From: JAQBVV01 sp965249205
Lineage (GTDB): Bacteria > Acidobacteriota > Vicinamibacteria > Vicinamibacterales > UBA2999
NCBI GenBank assembly: GCA_965249205.1
Contig: CBDFLL010000006.1
Span: 682,001 to 746,000, forward strand
Length of the DNA stretch: 64,000 bases
Direction of reading: 5' to 3'
Shown: positions 44,994 to 54,214 of the stretch, piece after piece
Layout of the letters: each line of letters starts with the position of its first letter
How positions within the stretch are numbered: position 1 is the stretch's first letter
Made by a program: the position numbers and the translations under genes
Notes under the pieces: model-generated
Database searches by the model: none
What the model saw: only the letters and a program-made list of their open reading frames with translations
Told to the model about the DNA's origin: nothing

Positions 44994-46037
44994 TGCTTAT
45001 CCGGTTGTTTCAGCTAACCCCTATATCTTGCGATCAGCCTGGGGGGCGCACGTCCTGCGCGCCGCGAATCCGTCGGGCGGGCGTGGGCGTCCGTCCGGTC
45101 CCCAGGCCCAGCAGGGTCTGAAAGGCGGCCATCGGGTGCCGCCGCCGATTGTGCCGAAACACGAACTCATCGAGGTAGACCTGTAGTTGCGCCTTACTGA
45201 CGCCGTGGTGCGTGCCAATCAACCACTGTTGGCAATTGCCGATGACGCGGTCGGCCAAAGGCACGACGGAGGGCACCCCCCTGTGCAGGGCGCTCCGGAT
45301 CGGTTGCGGGCGGGCGACGTGTCTCACGTCAGCGGCCTGGAGCCCATCGAAACTTTTCAGCCCGTCGGTGTAGACCGTCGCCCCCGGCGCAATGTGGTGA
45401 GTGACGAACGCGAGCATCGTCGATTGTTTGAAGTTCGGGATCACGGACATGCGGACCCGACCCGACCGATCCCCGCGTCGTTCCACCGCCACCAGCACCA
45501 GCGCGGCTTTCCGCCCCTTGAGTTGGCGACTGCCGCGCAGGCCGGCCTGGGGCGCGCCCACCCAGGTGTCATCGATCTCCACGTCGCCGTACAAGGGCTC
45601 CCGCCCCGCGTTCACCATCGCGCGCCGCAGCTTGTGCAACAGCAGCCACGCCGTTTCGTACCGCCGCAGGCCCAACTGCCGCTGCAGCAGGAGCGCCGAG
45701 AGGCCCCGCTTGTCGGTAACCGTCAAATAGGCCGCCCAGAACCACACCAGGAGCGGCGTCTTCGTGTTGTGGAGAATCGTCCCGGCGGTCAGCGACACCT
45801 GATACCGGCACGCCGCACATTGCCAGCGCCGGTGTGTGGTCAGGCGATAGCCGCGCGCGTGCCGGCACCGGGGACACACAAAGCCGTCCGGCCAGCGGCA
45901 CGCCGCCAAGTAGTCCTGACAGGCCTCGGCGGTCGCAAATTGCCGCTGAAACTCCCGGAGATTCTTCGGAAACGACGGGCGCGCCACGCCGATACACTAC
46001 CGGTGGTGGCTTGCTGAAACAACCGGATAAGCACGAC
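44994..46037. mobile_element. IS1595-family insertion sequence, about 1044 bp
   Basis: Both ends carry TGCTTATCCGGTTGTTTCAG in inverted orientation (at 44994 and ending at about 46033), with a few unmatched bases at the right tip. Near-identical 8-bp flanks GCGTCGCG (44986-44993) and GCGTCGTG (46038-46045) fit the 8-bp duplication of this family with one later change. The exact last bases are uncertain by about four. It interrupts the MFS gene in the opposite orientation. Confidence 0.82.
45034..45987 (-). CDS. IS1595-family (ISXO2-like) transposase
   Basis: This 317-residue protein starts with an N-terminal zinc ribbon (C-P-R-C at about 38-41 and C-A-A-C at about 58-61). The DDE domain has E-I-D-D-T-W-V-G, Y-T-D-G-L-K-S-F and a late Y-L-D-E-F-V-F-R-H-N-R-R motif, the standard features of ISXO2-like transposases. 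The gene looks complete. Confidence 0.92.
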   Translation of the reverse strand: MARPSFPKNLREFQRQFATAEACQDYLAACRWPDGFVCPRCRHARGYRLTTHRRWQCAACRYQVSLTAGTILHNTKTPLLVWFWAAYLTVTDKRGLSALLLQRQLGLRRYETAWLLLHKLRRAMVNAGREPLYGDVEIDDTWVGAPQAGLRGSRQLKGRKAALVLVAVERRGDRSGRVRMSVIPNFKQSTMLAFVTHHIAPGATVYTDGLKSFDGLQAADVRHVARPQPIRSALHRGVPSVVPLADRVIGNCQQWLIGTHHGVSKAQLQVYLDEFVFRHNRRRHPMAAFQTLLGLGTGRTPTPARRIRGAQDVRPPG

Positions 46038-46477
46038 GCGTCGTGTGGGCCGTGGCGAACTACAGCGTCGCCCTGTCGTCACTGTTCGCGACGCGCCTCT
46101 TCGATCGGATTGGGTTGTTGAGGCTGGTGATCGTGTGCGTCGTCCTGATCGCCGTTGGCTACGCCGGCATGGGGCTTGTGCACAGCCTCTGGGGCGTAGG
46201 CTTTTATCTGGTCCTGACGACGATGCGCGGCCTCTTCGCTCCGCCGCTCGGTCATGAAGAGCAACGACTGATTCCCAGCGCAGACCGCGCTGGCTTTCTC
46301 TCCCTGAGAAGCCTGACCTTCCGCGGCAGCTTCCTCGTGCTGGGCCCACTGATCGGATTCGCGATCGACGGATACGGTCAGCACATCGTGCTGCTGGTCG
46401 TCGGCGCCGTGATGGTGACGGCAAGCCTGGCTGCGATGGCCAGCGTGCGTCGGCATGGAGGTTTCGATCCGATGTGA
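46038..46477 (+). pseudogene. 3' part of the IS-split MFS transporter
   Basis: This part encodes the last membrane helices (W-A-V-A-N-Y-S-V-A-L-S-S, then A-P-P-L-G-H-E-E-Q and a final helix near G-A-V-M-V-T-A-S-L). The frame continues from the 5' part once the IS and one target copy are removed. It has no start codon with a good ribosome site. Confidence 0.83.
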
Positions 46478-46506
46478 CTGCCGCTGCGGCTCCCGGGAGC
46501 GACCGT

Positions 46507-46671
46507 CTAGTGGTCTGGTTGCGAAATGGCTTGCGCACCGAGGGCGGTGAGGCGCCCGGTTGGCCAGGAGCGACGAGGGAGCATGCCGGGCGCATGTGAC
46601 GGAGGAGCAACGCCGCCAGACGGGTGGCATCGCCGGCCGAATGCCAAGCCAATTCGCAACCAGACCACTAG
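46507..46671. repeat. CTAG-bounded covarying hairpin repeat, copy 2 (165 bp)
   Basis: The first and last 27 bases are inverted repeats with a single mismatch (left begins CTAGTGGTCTGGTTGCGAAA). The centre has the CAGGAGCGACGA strand, apical stem CATGC/GCATG (46582-46586 with 46592-46596) and the GGAGGAGCAACGCC strand. The right CTAG includes the TAG stop of the DUF5916 gene. It lies between two convergent genes. Confidence 0.85.
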
Positions 46672-48604
46672 TAGCGGTAGGTGTAGACGAACTTCGCCGC
46701 GCCCCGTCGCTCGAGCGTGACGAAGCGATCCAATACCGCATCGTCATGCCAGTTCTGGGTGTAGACGAGGTACAGGTCGTTGCCTGGCTTGAGAATCCAG
46801 CGCAACCTGGACTGCCAGCCGATGTTGCCGCTCACCGAGTCGAACTGCACGTTGTTGACGAGATAGGTCCACGGGCTGAACTGCGTGTCCGCGATCACGC
46901 GATACACGCGCGTGTCGAAACCACCCTCGGGAAGATCGACGCGGTTCCACTCGCTCTGGAGGTTGACCAGCACGCCAGGTCGGGGCCGCACGGACAGGTT
47001 GACGACGACTTCCCGTCGGTCGCCTGAGAAGAAATTTCCGAACTCGACCCTGGACTGTGTGGCAAGAATCCGGCGCGCTGCGGTACTCGCCTGAAACCTG
47101 TAGCGGGTGAATGTGTGCTCCCCGCCGAACGGCAGCACGACGCCGTCGCTGATCTCGAAATCGCGCTCGAGTCGTTCGTAGCTCGGGAGGACGTGCACCT
47201 TGAACACTTCCTGAGAATGCAACTCGGCGCGAAACGCCGTGATGTCCAAGGTCTGTGTTAATTGACGGTTGTCCATGTCCGTCTTCACGAGGCTACGGAA
47301 ACCGAAACGCAGCTGGCGAATCCAAGGGTGCTCGGCTGGTCGAGGGCCAAACAGGATCTCGGAGTTGTAGTCCCGGAATCCGCGCCGCCGGACGAACCCG
47401 ACTGCGGGACGATGGTTCGCCTGCACCTCGGTAAACCACGCCCGCGCTCTCCACCGGTCGTTCGGGTAGTTGACGAGCGCGCCGTAAGCAAGATTGTCAC
47501 CTGTATTGAGCGGGTTGGTTGCCCACAACACGTAGCCCGACACCTCGAGGTTCTGCGAGCCGCGAAAGCTGGAGGTCTCGTAGTGTGCATCGACACCCGC
47601 GGTGTGGCGGTCGTCCGCTGCGAGAGGGCCACGGGCGTGGCGGCGACTGAAGAAGGTGCCGACATACGACTGTGTCGAGATTCGGCGCTTGACGCGAAGC
47701 ACGGTGAAGTCCTCCCCCACGATATCGAGCGCTCCGGCAGTCCGTACTTGCAGAAACCCAACGTCCTGTCCGCCCACTCGCCCTGTCAGCTTGACGCCGA
47801 GATCGATTTTCTGCGGCGCCCCGTTTTCATCGAGCCCGATGCGGCGACTGAAGAACGGTTGCACCTCTCCCGCTAACTGTTCCGGGCGAAAGAAGGTCGA
47901 GCCGTCCAGGAAGAAGTCGCGCTTCTCGGGAAAGAAGAGCGGAAAGCGCGTCAGGTTGACGAGCCGCTGGTCGACCTCGGTCTGCGCGAAGTCGGTGTTG
48001 AGCGTCAGGTTGGCGCGTAGATCCGGCGTGAGGTTGTAGACGAGGTCGAGACCGACGTCGGCGTTCGTGTCGAGCGCGGTGGCGGGATTGGCGCCTGGAG
48101 CATCAAACGTTCTCGAGGCGACGTACGGCTTGATGTCGAGCCCGTGCCCCTGTGTCGCGTCGACGATGCCCATCAGCAGGCCCGCGTTCGCCATGCGTCG
48201 GACGCCCTGATTGCGCTCGTGACCGGTCCAGAGGTTCTCTTCGTTCTTCCGTCGAACTGTGCGTTGAAAGTTGATGCCCCAGGCCGGGGCGTCGGGGTCG
48301 AAGTTCAGCGTACGAAACGGAATCTCGATCTCGATCGCCCAACCGATGTCGCCCTTGCGGACGCGCGCGTTCCAGATACCGTCCCAGGCCCGGTCGTTGC
48401 TGCCGGTCCCCATGAGGGAATCCGCCATGAGGCCGGACGGATTCATCTCGAAGTAGTAGCCCGTCTGCTGGTCCAGGAACGTGTCGAGCGTCCACATGAA
48501 GCGGTCGTCCGCCGACAGGAACGCGTCGCGTTTCATCGTGTTGCCGAGGAGAAGGTCCGGCTCCGAGTCGAAGCAGGTGACACCCATGTAGAGCCGCTCA
48601 CCGT
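46668..48604 (-). pseudogene. 3' part of IS481-split DUF5916 outer-membrane protein
   Basis: The fragment covers about residues 90-733 of a DUF5916 protein: M-G-V-T-C-F-D-S-E-P near the break, the D-F-A-Q-T-E-V-D-Q-R segment, R-D-F-F-L-D-G-S-T-F-F and a C-terminal barrel ending in Y-T-Y-R-Y. It is closely similar over its length to the intact paralogue at 50456-52732. Joining to the 5' part through one CCGT copy gives a continuous 734-codon frame, so only the insertion broke it. Confidence 0.87.
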
Positions 48605-49894
48605 GCCCTTACTGAGACAAGGGTGACATTTCATTCCGGAGACATGGGTGACACGCTCCCCCGAGATGGGAGGGTGTCATGCCTTGGAAGGAGTGTCATG
48701 TCGTGGACGAGCGTCTCCGATTCATAGCCCGCCGGCTCGATGGCGAGAAGATGGCGGCCCTCTGTAAAGAGTTCGGCATCTCCCGGAAGACCGGCTACAA
48801 GATTTACGACCGCTACAAGGACTGTGGGGTGCACGGACTGACGGATCGGAGCCGGCGGCCCTACCGACACGCCAACCAGCTCCCGCTGGCTATTGAGCAG
48901 TGGATCGTCAGGTTGAAGCGGGAGTATCCCAATTGGGGCGCACCCAAGATCCGCGAGCGCCTTCGCCGCCGGTGCCCGGCGGTGCAGTGTCCGGCGATCA
49001 GCACGGTCCATGCCGTGCTGGATCGGCATGGGTTGGTGACGCATCGCCGCCGGCGCCGCCATCGAGCCGAGGGCACGACGCTGTCCCGGCCGACGCAGCC
49101 CAACGCCCTGTGGTGCGCCGACTACAAGGGCGAGTTCATGCTCGCGAATCGACGCTACTGCTATCCCTTGACCGTCACCGACTTCGCCAGCCGGTACCTG
49201 ATTACCTGCGACGCCCTCTCGACGACGCAGGAGCGGTATGCCTTCGCCGTCTTTGAGCGCACCTTCAAGGACTTCGGGCTCCCCAGCGCTATCCGGACCG
49301 ACAATGGGGTGCCCTTTGCGTCCCCCAATGCCCTGTATGGCCTCAGCAAGTTGTCGGTCTGGTGGTTACGCTTGGGGATCGACATCGAGCGCATCCAGCC
49401 CGGGCACCCCGAGCAGAACGGCCGCCACGAGCGGATGCATCTGACGTTGAAAACCGAAGCCACCAAGCCGGCCGTGGCCAACGTCCTGCAACAGCAGGCG
49501 CGCTTCGATGCCTTCCTCGAACGCTTCAACCACGAACGCCCCCATCAAGCGCTGGGCATGCAGGTCCCTGGTGAGGTCTACCGGCCGTCACCTCGACCGT
49601 ATCAGGGGCTCAGCGACCTGGACTATCCGTGGCATGACTGGACGGCCACCGTGACGACCTGCGGCCGCATCTGCTACAAACGGCGCAAGATCAATCTGAG
49701 CTTGGTGTTCGCGGGCCAGAACGTCGGCGTGCGGCAAGTGAGCGACCGCGTCTGGCTCGTGAGCTTCATGCAGTACGATCTCGGCTACTTCGATGACGAA
49801 ACCAGCCGCCTTGAACCGATCGGTAACCCATTTGGTCCGAAAGTGTTACCTATGTCGCCGGAATGATCTGTAACCCATGTGTCCGGAATGGACC
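48605..49894. mobile_element. IS481-family insertion sequence, about 1290 bp
   Basis: The element is flanked by CCGT at 48601-48604 and 49895-49898. Both ends contain two copies of a related motif around GACA-x-GGGTGACA and CATTCCGG, in inverted orientation relative to the other end. Comparison with the intact paralogue fixes the edges because the barrel gene's sequence resumes exactly at CCGT. It carries one transposase on the plus strand. Confidence 0.82.
48679..49866 (+). CDS. IS481-family transposase (integrase-like)
   Basis: This 395-residue protein has an N-terminal helix-turn-helix (F-G-I-S-R-K-T-G-Y-K) and an integrase core with C-A-D-Y-K-G-E-F (first Asp), R-T-D-N-G-V-P-F (second Asp) and the Glu in P-E-Q-N-G-R-H-E-R. 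A C-terminal segment includes F-N-H-E-R-P-H-Q-A-L. All catalytic residues are present, so the element should be active. Confidence 0.93.
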   Translation: MPWKECHVVDERLRFIARRLDGEKMAALCKEFGISRKTGYKIYDRYKDCGVHGLTDRSRRPYRHANQLPLAIEQWIVRLKREYPNWGAPKIRERLRRRCPAVQCPAISTVHAVLDRHGLVTHRRRRRHRAEGTTLSRPTQPNALWCADYKGEFMLANRRYCYPLTVTDFASRYLITCDALSTTQERYAFAVFERTFKDFGLPSAIRTDNGVPFASPNALYGLSKLSVWWLRLGIDIERIQPGHPEQNGRHERMHLTLKTEATKPAVANVLQQQARFDAFLERFNHERPHQALGMQVPGEVYRPSPRPYQGLSDLDYPWHDWTATVTTCGRICYKRRKINLSLVFAGQNVGVRQVSDRVWLVSFMQYDLGYFDDETSRLEPIGNPFGPKVLPMSPE

Positions 49895-50163
49895 CCGTCG
49901 AACAGGATTCGCACCTCCGTCCGCTCGGTCGGCGTGCCACCCAGGACCGGGTCCTGCTGGGTGAAGTCGGATGCCGGGACCGCTCGCTGCCACGCGGCTT
50001 CGTCGAGCACGCCATCGAGGGCGATCTGCTCATTCGCGGCGAGGCGAACCGCCGTCATCGTGCGCCGGTCTGGCGGCAAGGCGTTGCCCCCTGCGGCCTG
50101 CTGCGCGGCTGCCGGCACCGCGATGAGCGTTGCGATGACACCGACGAGAAGGCCCCGGGCCAT
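49895..50163 (-). pseudogene. 5' part of IS481-split DUF5916 outer-membrane protein
   Basis: The fragment encodes the signal peptide (V-A-N-M-A-R-G-L-L-V with cleavage near V-P-A-A-A-Q) and the start of a CBM9-like domain with I-A-L-D-G-V-L-D-E-A-A-W and T-E-V-R-I-L-F-D-G, matching the intact paralogue. A GTG at 50172 with GGGAG upstream could be the true start instead of the ATG at 50163. It is cut by IS481 after L-F-D-G. Confidence 0.84.
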
Positions 50164-50181
50164 ATTCGCCACCGTATCTCC

Positions 50182-50459
50182 CAGCAGTCCGTGGTGAAAG
50201 TCTGGCGTGGCACCTAACGCGGATTTCACGAGTGGGGCCATGACCTTCTGCGAGGTACTACTGAAATCCGCGCTAGACGAGTGAGGCGCCTCGCGCGGAT
50301 TCTCCTCGGTCGTGGCACGCCTGCGGAATCCGCGTTCGCGAACAAGGCGCGACGACCGAGAATACCGCCCGTATTTGAGGGAGGAGCAACGCGGTCCGCG
50401 AGGATGCATCGCCTCGTCGAATGCCGACTGACTTTCACCACGGGCTGCTGGGCCGCTAG
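50182..50459. repeat. CTAG-bounded covarying hairpin repeat, copy 4 (278 bp, subtype B)
   Basis: The ends CAGCAGTCCGTGGTGAAAGTC and its inverted partner at 50430-50450 match copy 5; CTAG closes it at 50456-50459. The core reads AAGGCGCGACGACCGAG, apical stem AATAC/GTATT (50361-50365 with 50371-50375) and GGAGGAGCAACGC. A separate small hairpin is inserted in its left half. Its final CTAG carries the TAG stop of the intact DUF5916 gene, the same site that copy 2 occupies in the paralogue. Confidence 0.82.
50214..50276. repeat. Nested 63-bp hairpin element inside hairpin copy 4
   Basis: CTAACGCGGATTTCA at the left pairs with TGAAATCCGCGCTAG at the right, with a single mismatch at the outer edge. 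It is again bounded by CTAA/CTAG. Its removal would bring copy 4 close to the length of copy 5. A similar GAAATCCGCGCTAG stands immediately at the left edge of copy 3 (60964-60977). Confidence 0.6.
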
Positions 50460-52732
50460 TAGCGGTAGGTGTAGACGAATTTCGCCGCGCCCCGTCGCTC
50501 GAGCGTGACGAAGCGATCCAGCACCGCGTCGTCGTGCCAGTTCTGGGTGTAGACGAGGTACACGTCGTTGCCTGGTGTCAGCGTCCAGCGAAGCCGGGAC
50601 TGCCAGCCGATGTTTCCGCTCACTGAATCGAACTGCACGTTGTTCACGAGGTAGGTCCACGGACTGAACTGCGTGTCGGCGAGTACGCGGTACACGCGCG
50701 TGTCGAAGTCGCCTTCTGGGAGGTTCACCGTGTTCCATTCGCCCTCCAGCGTGACCAGCACGCCGGGGCGGGGCCTCACAGACAGGTTGACGCTCACTTC
50801 CCGTCGATCACCTGAGAAGAAATTGCCGAACTCGACGCTGGACTGTGTGGCGAGGATCCGGCGGGCGGCAGTGCTGGCCTGGAATCTGTAGCGGGTAAAG
50901 GTGTGCTGCCCGCCGATTGGCAGCACTATGTTGTCGCTGATCTCGAAGTTGCGCTCGAGTCGTTCGTAACTCGGGAGGATGTGCACCTCGACCGTATCTT
51001 GAGACTGCAGTTCCACGCGAAGCGCTGTTATATTGATCTCCCGCGTCAACTGGCGGTTGTCCATGTCTGTCTTGAGGCGGCTGTCGAAGCCGAAGCGCAG
51101 TTGGCGAATCCAGGGGTGCGCTGCTGGTCGAGGACCAAAGAGCAGCATCTGACTGTATTCTCTGAACCCGCGCCGCCGAACGAACCCGAGCGCCGGACGA
51201 TGGTTGGCCTGTACTTCGGTAAACCACAGTCGCCCGTTCCACAGGTCGTTCGGGTAAGCGATCTGCGCGCCGTAGGACAGGTTGTCTCCTGTGTCGAGTG
51301 GATTGGTCGCCCACAAGAAGAAACCCGACACCTCGAGATTTTCCGAGCCGCGGAACGTGGAGGTCTCCAGGTGCATATCGACACCCGCCGTGTGGAGGTC
51401 GTCCGGTGCGAGAGCCCCCCGGGCGTGGCGACGACTGAAGAACGTGCCGACGTACGATTGTGTCGAGACCCGTCGTTTCAGGCGAAACACGGTGAAATCC
51501 TCGCCCAGCACGTCGTTCTCGCCAGCCGTGCGCACCTGCAGGAGCCCCACGTCCTGCGCCCCCACGCGGCCAGTCAGCTTGACGCCGAGGTCGATCTTCT
51601 GCGGCGTCCCATCGGCGCCAAGCCCGATGCGACGACTGAAGAACGGTTGCACGAGGCCCGACATCTGCTCCGGCCGGAAGAACGTCGAGCCGTCCAGGAA
51701 GAAATCTCGTTTCTCTGGAAAGAAGAGCGGGAAGCGCGTGAGGTTGACGAGGCGTTGGTCGACCTCGGTCTGGGCGAAGTCGGTGTTCACCGTCAGATTG
51801 GCACGCAGATCAGGTGTGAGGTTATAGATGAGATCGACGCCCACGTCGCCGCTGGTCTCGACCGAGGAAGAAGGATCGACACCGGGCGTGTCGAACGCCG
51901 TGGAGGCCACGTACGGTTTGATGTCGAGCCCATGCCCCTGCGTCACGTCCGCGATGCCGACGAGCAGGCCCGCGTTGGCCATGCGCCGCAGCCCTTGATT
52001 GCGCTCGTGGCCGGTCCAGAGGTTCTCTTCGTTCTTGCGCCGAACCGTGCGCTGAAAGTTGATCCCCCAGGCCGGGGCGTCGGGGTCGAAGTTCAGCGTT
52101 CGAAAGGGAATCTCGATTTCGATCGTCCAGCCGATCTCGCTCTTGCGGACGCGTGAGTTCCAGATGCCGTCCCAGGCACGGTCGTTGGAGCCGGCACCCA
52201 TGAGCGAATCCGCCATGAGCCCGGACGGATTCATCTCGAAGAAGTAGCCCGTCTGCTGGTCCAGGAAGGTGTCCATCGTCCACATGAATCGGTCGTCGGC
52301 CGAGAGGAACGCGTCGCGCTTCATCGTGTTTCCAAGCAGCAGATCCGGCTCGGAGTCGAAGCAGGTGACGCCCATGTACAGCCGCTCGCCGTCGAAGAGG
52401 ATGCGCACCTCCGTCCGTTCGGTCGGCGTCCCGCCGAGGTCCGGATCCTGCTGGACGAAGTTGGTTGCCGGCACCGCCCGCTGCCACGCCGTCTCGTCGA
52501 GCACGCCATCGAGGGCGATCTGCTCGTCGGCGTCGAGCCGCAGTGCTGTCATCGTCCTCCGGTCGGGGGGCAACCCGTTGTCCCCCGGCGTGACGGACTG
52601 CTGAGCGAGTGCAGGCACAGCGGTCAGCACGGTGGTCAGCGCGGCCAGACCGACGACCAGCGCTGCGACTCCGCCGCCGACGCTGCTGCCGACGACGCCG
52701 GAGCGGAAGCGGCTTTGGCGAAAAAGAAACAT
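50456..52732 (-). CDS. DUF5916-family outer-membrane protein with CBM9-like N-domain
   Basis: This 758-residue protein has a signal peptide, a CBM9-like domain at about 50-215 (I-A-L-D-G-V-L-D-E-T-A-W) and a DUF5916 beta-barrel with F-F-P-E-K-R-D-F-F-L-D-G and a C-terminal aromatic strand Y-T-Y-R-Y. Such proteins are thought to bind or transport glycans at the outer membrane; the ligand is unknown. The ATG at 52732 follows the NHL gene stop (TGACATG), so the two genes are translationally coupled. It is the intact paralogue of the IS481-split gene. Confidence 0.88.
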   Translation of the reverse strand: MFLFRQSRFRSGVVGSSVGGGVAALVVGLAALTTVLTAVPALAQQSVTPGDNGLPPDRRTMTALRLDADEQIALDGVLDETAWQRAVPATNFVQQDPDLGGTPTERTEVRILFDGERLYMGVTCFDSEPDLLLGNTMKRDAFLSADDRFMWTMDTFLDQQTGYFFEMNPSGLMADSLMGAGSNDRAWDGIWNSRVRKSEIGWTIEIEIPFRTLNFDPDAPAWGINFQRTVRRKNEENLWTGHERNQGLRRMANAGLLVGIADVTQGHGLDIKPYVASTAFDTPGVDPSSSVETSGDVGVDLIYNLTPDLRANLTVNTDFAQTEVDQRLVNLTRFPLFFPEKRDFFLDGSTFFRPEQMSGLVQPFFSRRIGLGADGTPQKIDLGVKLTGRVGAQDVGLLQVRTAGENDVLGEDFTVFRLKRRVSTQSYVGTFFSRRHARGALAPDDLHTAGVDMHLETSTFRGSENLEVSGFFLWATNPLDTGDNLSYGAQIAYPNDLWNGRLWFTEVQANHRPALGFVRRRGFREYSQMLLFGPRPAAHPWIRQLRFGFDSRLKTDMDNRQLTREINITALRVELQSQDTVEVHILPSYERLERNFEISDNIVLPIGGQHTFTRYRFQASTAARRILATQSSVEFGNFFSGDRREVSVNLSVRPRPGVLVTLEGEWNTVNLPEGDFDTRVYRVLADTQFSPWTYLVNNVQFDSVSGNIGWQSRLRWTLTPGNDVYLVYTQNWHDDAVLDRFVTLERRGAAKFVYTYRY

Positions 52733-52733
52733 G

Positions 52734-53960
52734 TCAGTCGGGCAGCGCCGTGTTCTGCGGCGCACCCATGCCCGTGAAGCGCCACCTGTAGTACCGGTGT
52801 CCATCGTTCACTTCCCCGATAAACAAATTCCCTCTCGAGTCGGAGGCGAAGCTGTGCAGATGGAAGAACTCACGGGCGTTGTGACCCTTGCGCCCGCCGA
52901 CGCGCGAGACGACGTCGAGTGTGACTCTGTCGAGGGTGTGTACCCAGGCGTTGGCGCCATCCGCGACATAGAGGAACGTCTGATCGGGATCGGGTGATGT
53001 GGCGAGCCCGTGGACCGAGCCAACGCTGTTGAGCGTGCCCGGCCTGATGAACTTCTCCTGGACGAACGTGCCATCGAGGTTGAAGACCTGAATGCGCAGA
53101 TGGCTACGGTCCGCCACGTAGACGAGGCCGTCGTTGGTGACGTAGACACCATGCACCGGATTGTTGAATTGCTGCGGCGCCGCTTCGCCTGCCGCGAGTT
53201 GCCGCACGTAGTCCGCCCGGCTTGGCAGCTCGAGGGCGTCGTCGGGCTGATTGCCGTAGGCCCCCCAGTGGCGCTTGTAGGCGCCGGTGTCGGCGTCGAA
53301 GACGATGATTCTCCTGTTGCCGTACCCATCGGCCACGAACACCTCGTTCGTTGGCGCATAGACGAAGAGGTCCGCGGGGCCACCAACGTTCTCTGTGTCG
53401 TTGCTGCCGGTGTTCATGCCCGCGGCCCCGATTTGCAGGAGAAACTCGCCGGAGCTCGAGAACTTGAGGAGGTGATTGTCCGACTCGGCGCTGCCGCCCA
53501 GCCAGACGTTGTCCTGGTGGTCGACCCAGATCGCGTGCTCGTTGGCGAACCACTCGTAACCCTCTCCCGGGCCGCCCCAGGCCTGGACGAACTCGCCGTT
53601 GGCGTCGTACTGGAGGACCGACGGCGCGGGGATGCAGCAATCGGCTTCCGGCGGGTCGAGTGCGGCCGCCATCTCACCCGGCGGGATAGTGGCCGGGCGG
53701 TGGAGTACCCAGACGTTGTCGTGGGAGTCCACCGCGAGCCCGCCGACCTGTCCGTTGACCCACAGGTTCGGGAGCAACTCGAAGTGCAGAGGGTCGGGCT
53801 CGAACTGTGGGACTTGACCGTCGCTCAACTGAAAGCCGGGTTGCGCCTCGGCCGTATCTGCGCTGTCCACGTCAGGCGCGTCGCCGTCTCCGGCGCACGC
53901 GACGCTCGTCGCCACCATCACGACTGAGATGAATCCAGCCCACCACTTCGTCCTGTTCAT
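52734..53960 (-). CDS. NHL-repeat beta-propeller lipoprotein
   Basis: This 408-residue protein has a lipobox (S-V-A-C near residue 22) and then several NHL units such as G-L-A-V-D-S-H-D-N-V-W-V-L, A-I-W-V-D-H-Q-D-N-V-W-L-G-G, G-N-R-R-I-I-V-F-D and H-L-R-I-Q-V-F-N-L-D-G-T-F. The C-terminal part holds a His/Phe-rich stretch. It resembles peptidyl-alpha-hydroxyglycine lyase-like propellers; catalytic metal residues cannot be assigned with confidence. It is co-transcribed with the DUF5916 barrel and is divergent from the second MBL gene. Confidence 0.82.
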   Translation of the reverse strand: MNRTKWWAGFISVVMVATSVACAGDGDAPDVDSADTAEAQPGFQLSDGQVPQFEPDPLHFELLPNLWVNGQVGGLAVDSHDNVWVLHRPATIPPGEMAAALDPPEADCCIPAPSVLQYDANGEFVQAWGGPGEGYEWFANEHAIWVDHQDNVWLGGSAESDNHLLKFSSSGEFLLQIGAAGMNTGSNDTENVGGPADLFVYAPTNEVFVADGYGNRRIIVFDADTGAYKRHWGAYGNQPDDALELPSRADYVRQLAAGEAAPQQFNNPVHGVYVTNDGLVYVADRSHLRIQVFNLDGTFVQEKFIRPGTLNSVGSVHGLATSPDPDQTFLYVADGANAWVHTLDRVTLDVVSRVGGRKGHNAREFFHLHSFASDSRGNLFIGEVNDGHRYYRWRFTGMGAPQNTALPD

Positions 53961-54214
53961 AATCGACCCCCCCTAAACCGTCACCGACCAGCTATCCGAC
54001 GCTGAGATGAGCCCTGATAGTACGGTAAAGCCGTTCCTGTCCGATAGATCCGTCTCCTTGCCGGTCGGTGTCTCTGGCCTCTGGTAAAGGATGGTCAACG
54101 ACGTCCAGGTCATGTACCCTTGACAGCCTCCGAGGGGCGCCTTGTTGACAGGTGAGGCTGGTCTTGAGACCACACCGGCGTCACGGACAGTTGGGGGATT
54201 AGGGGAGGTAGAGG

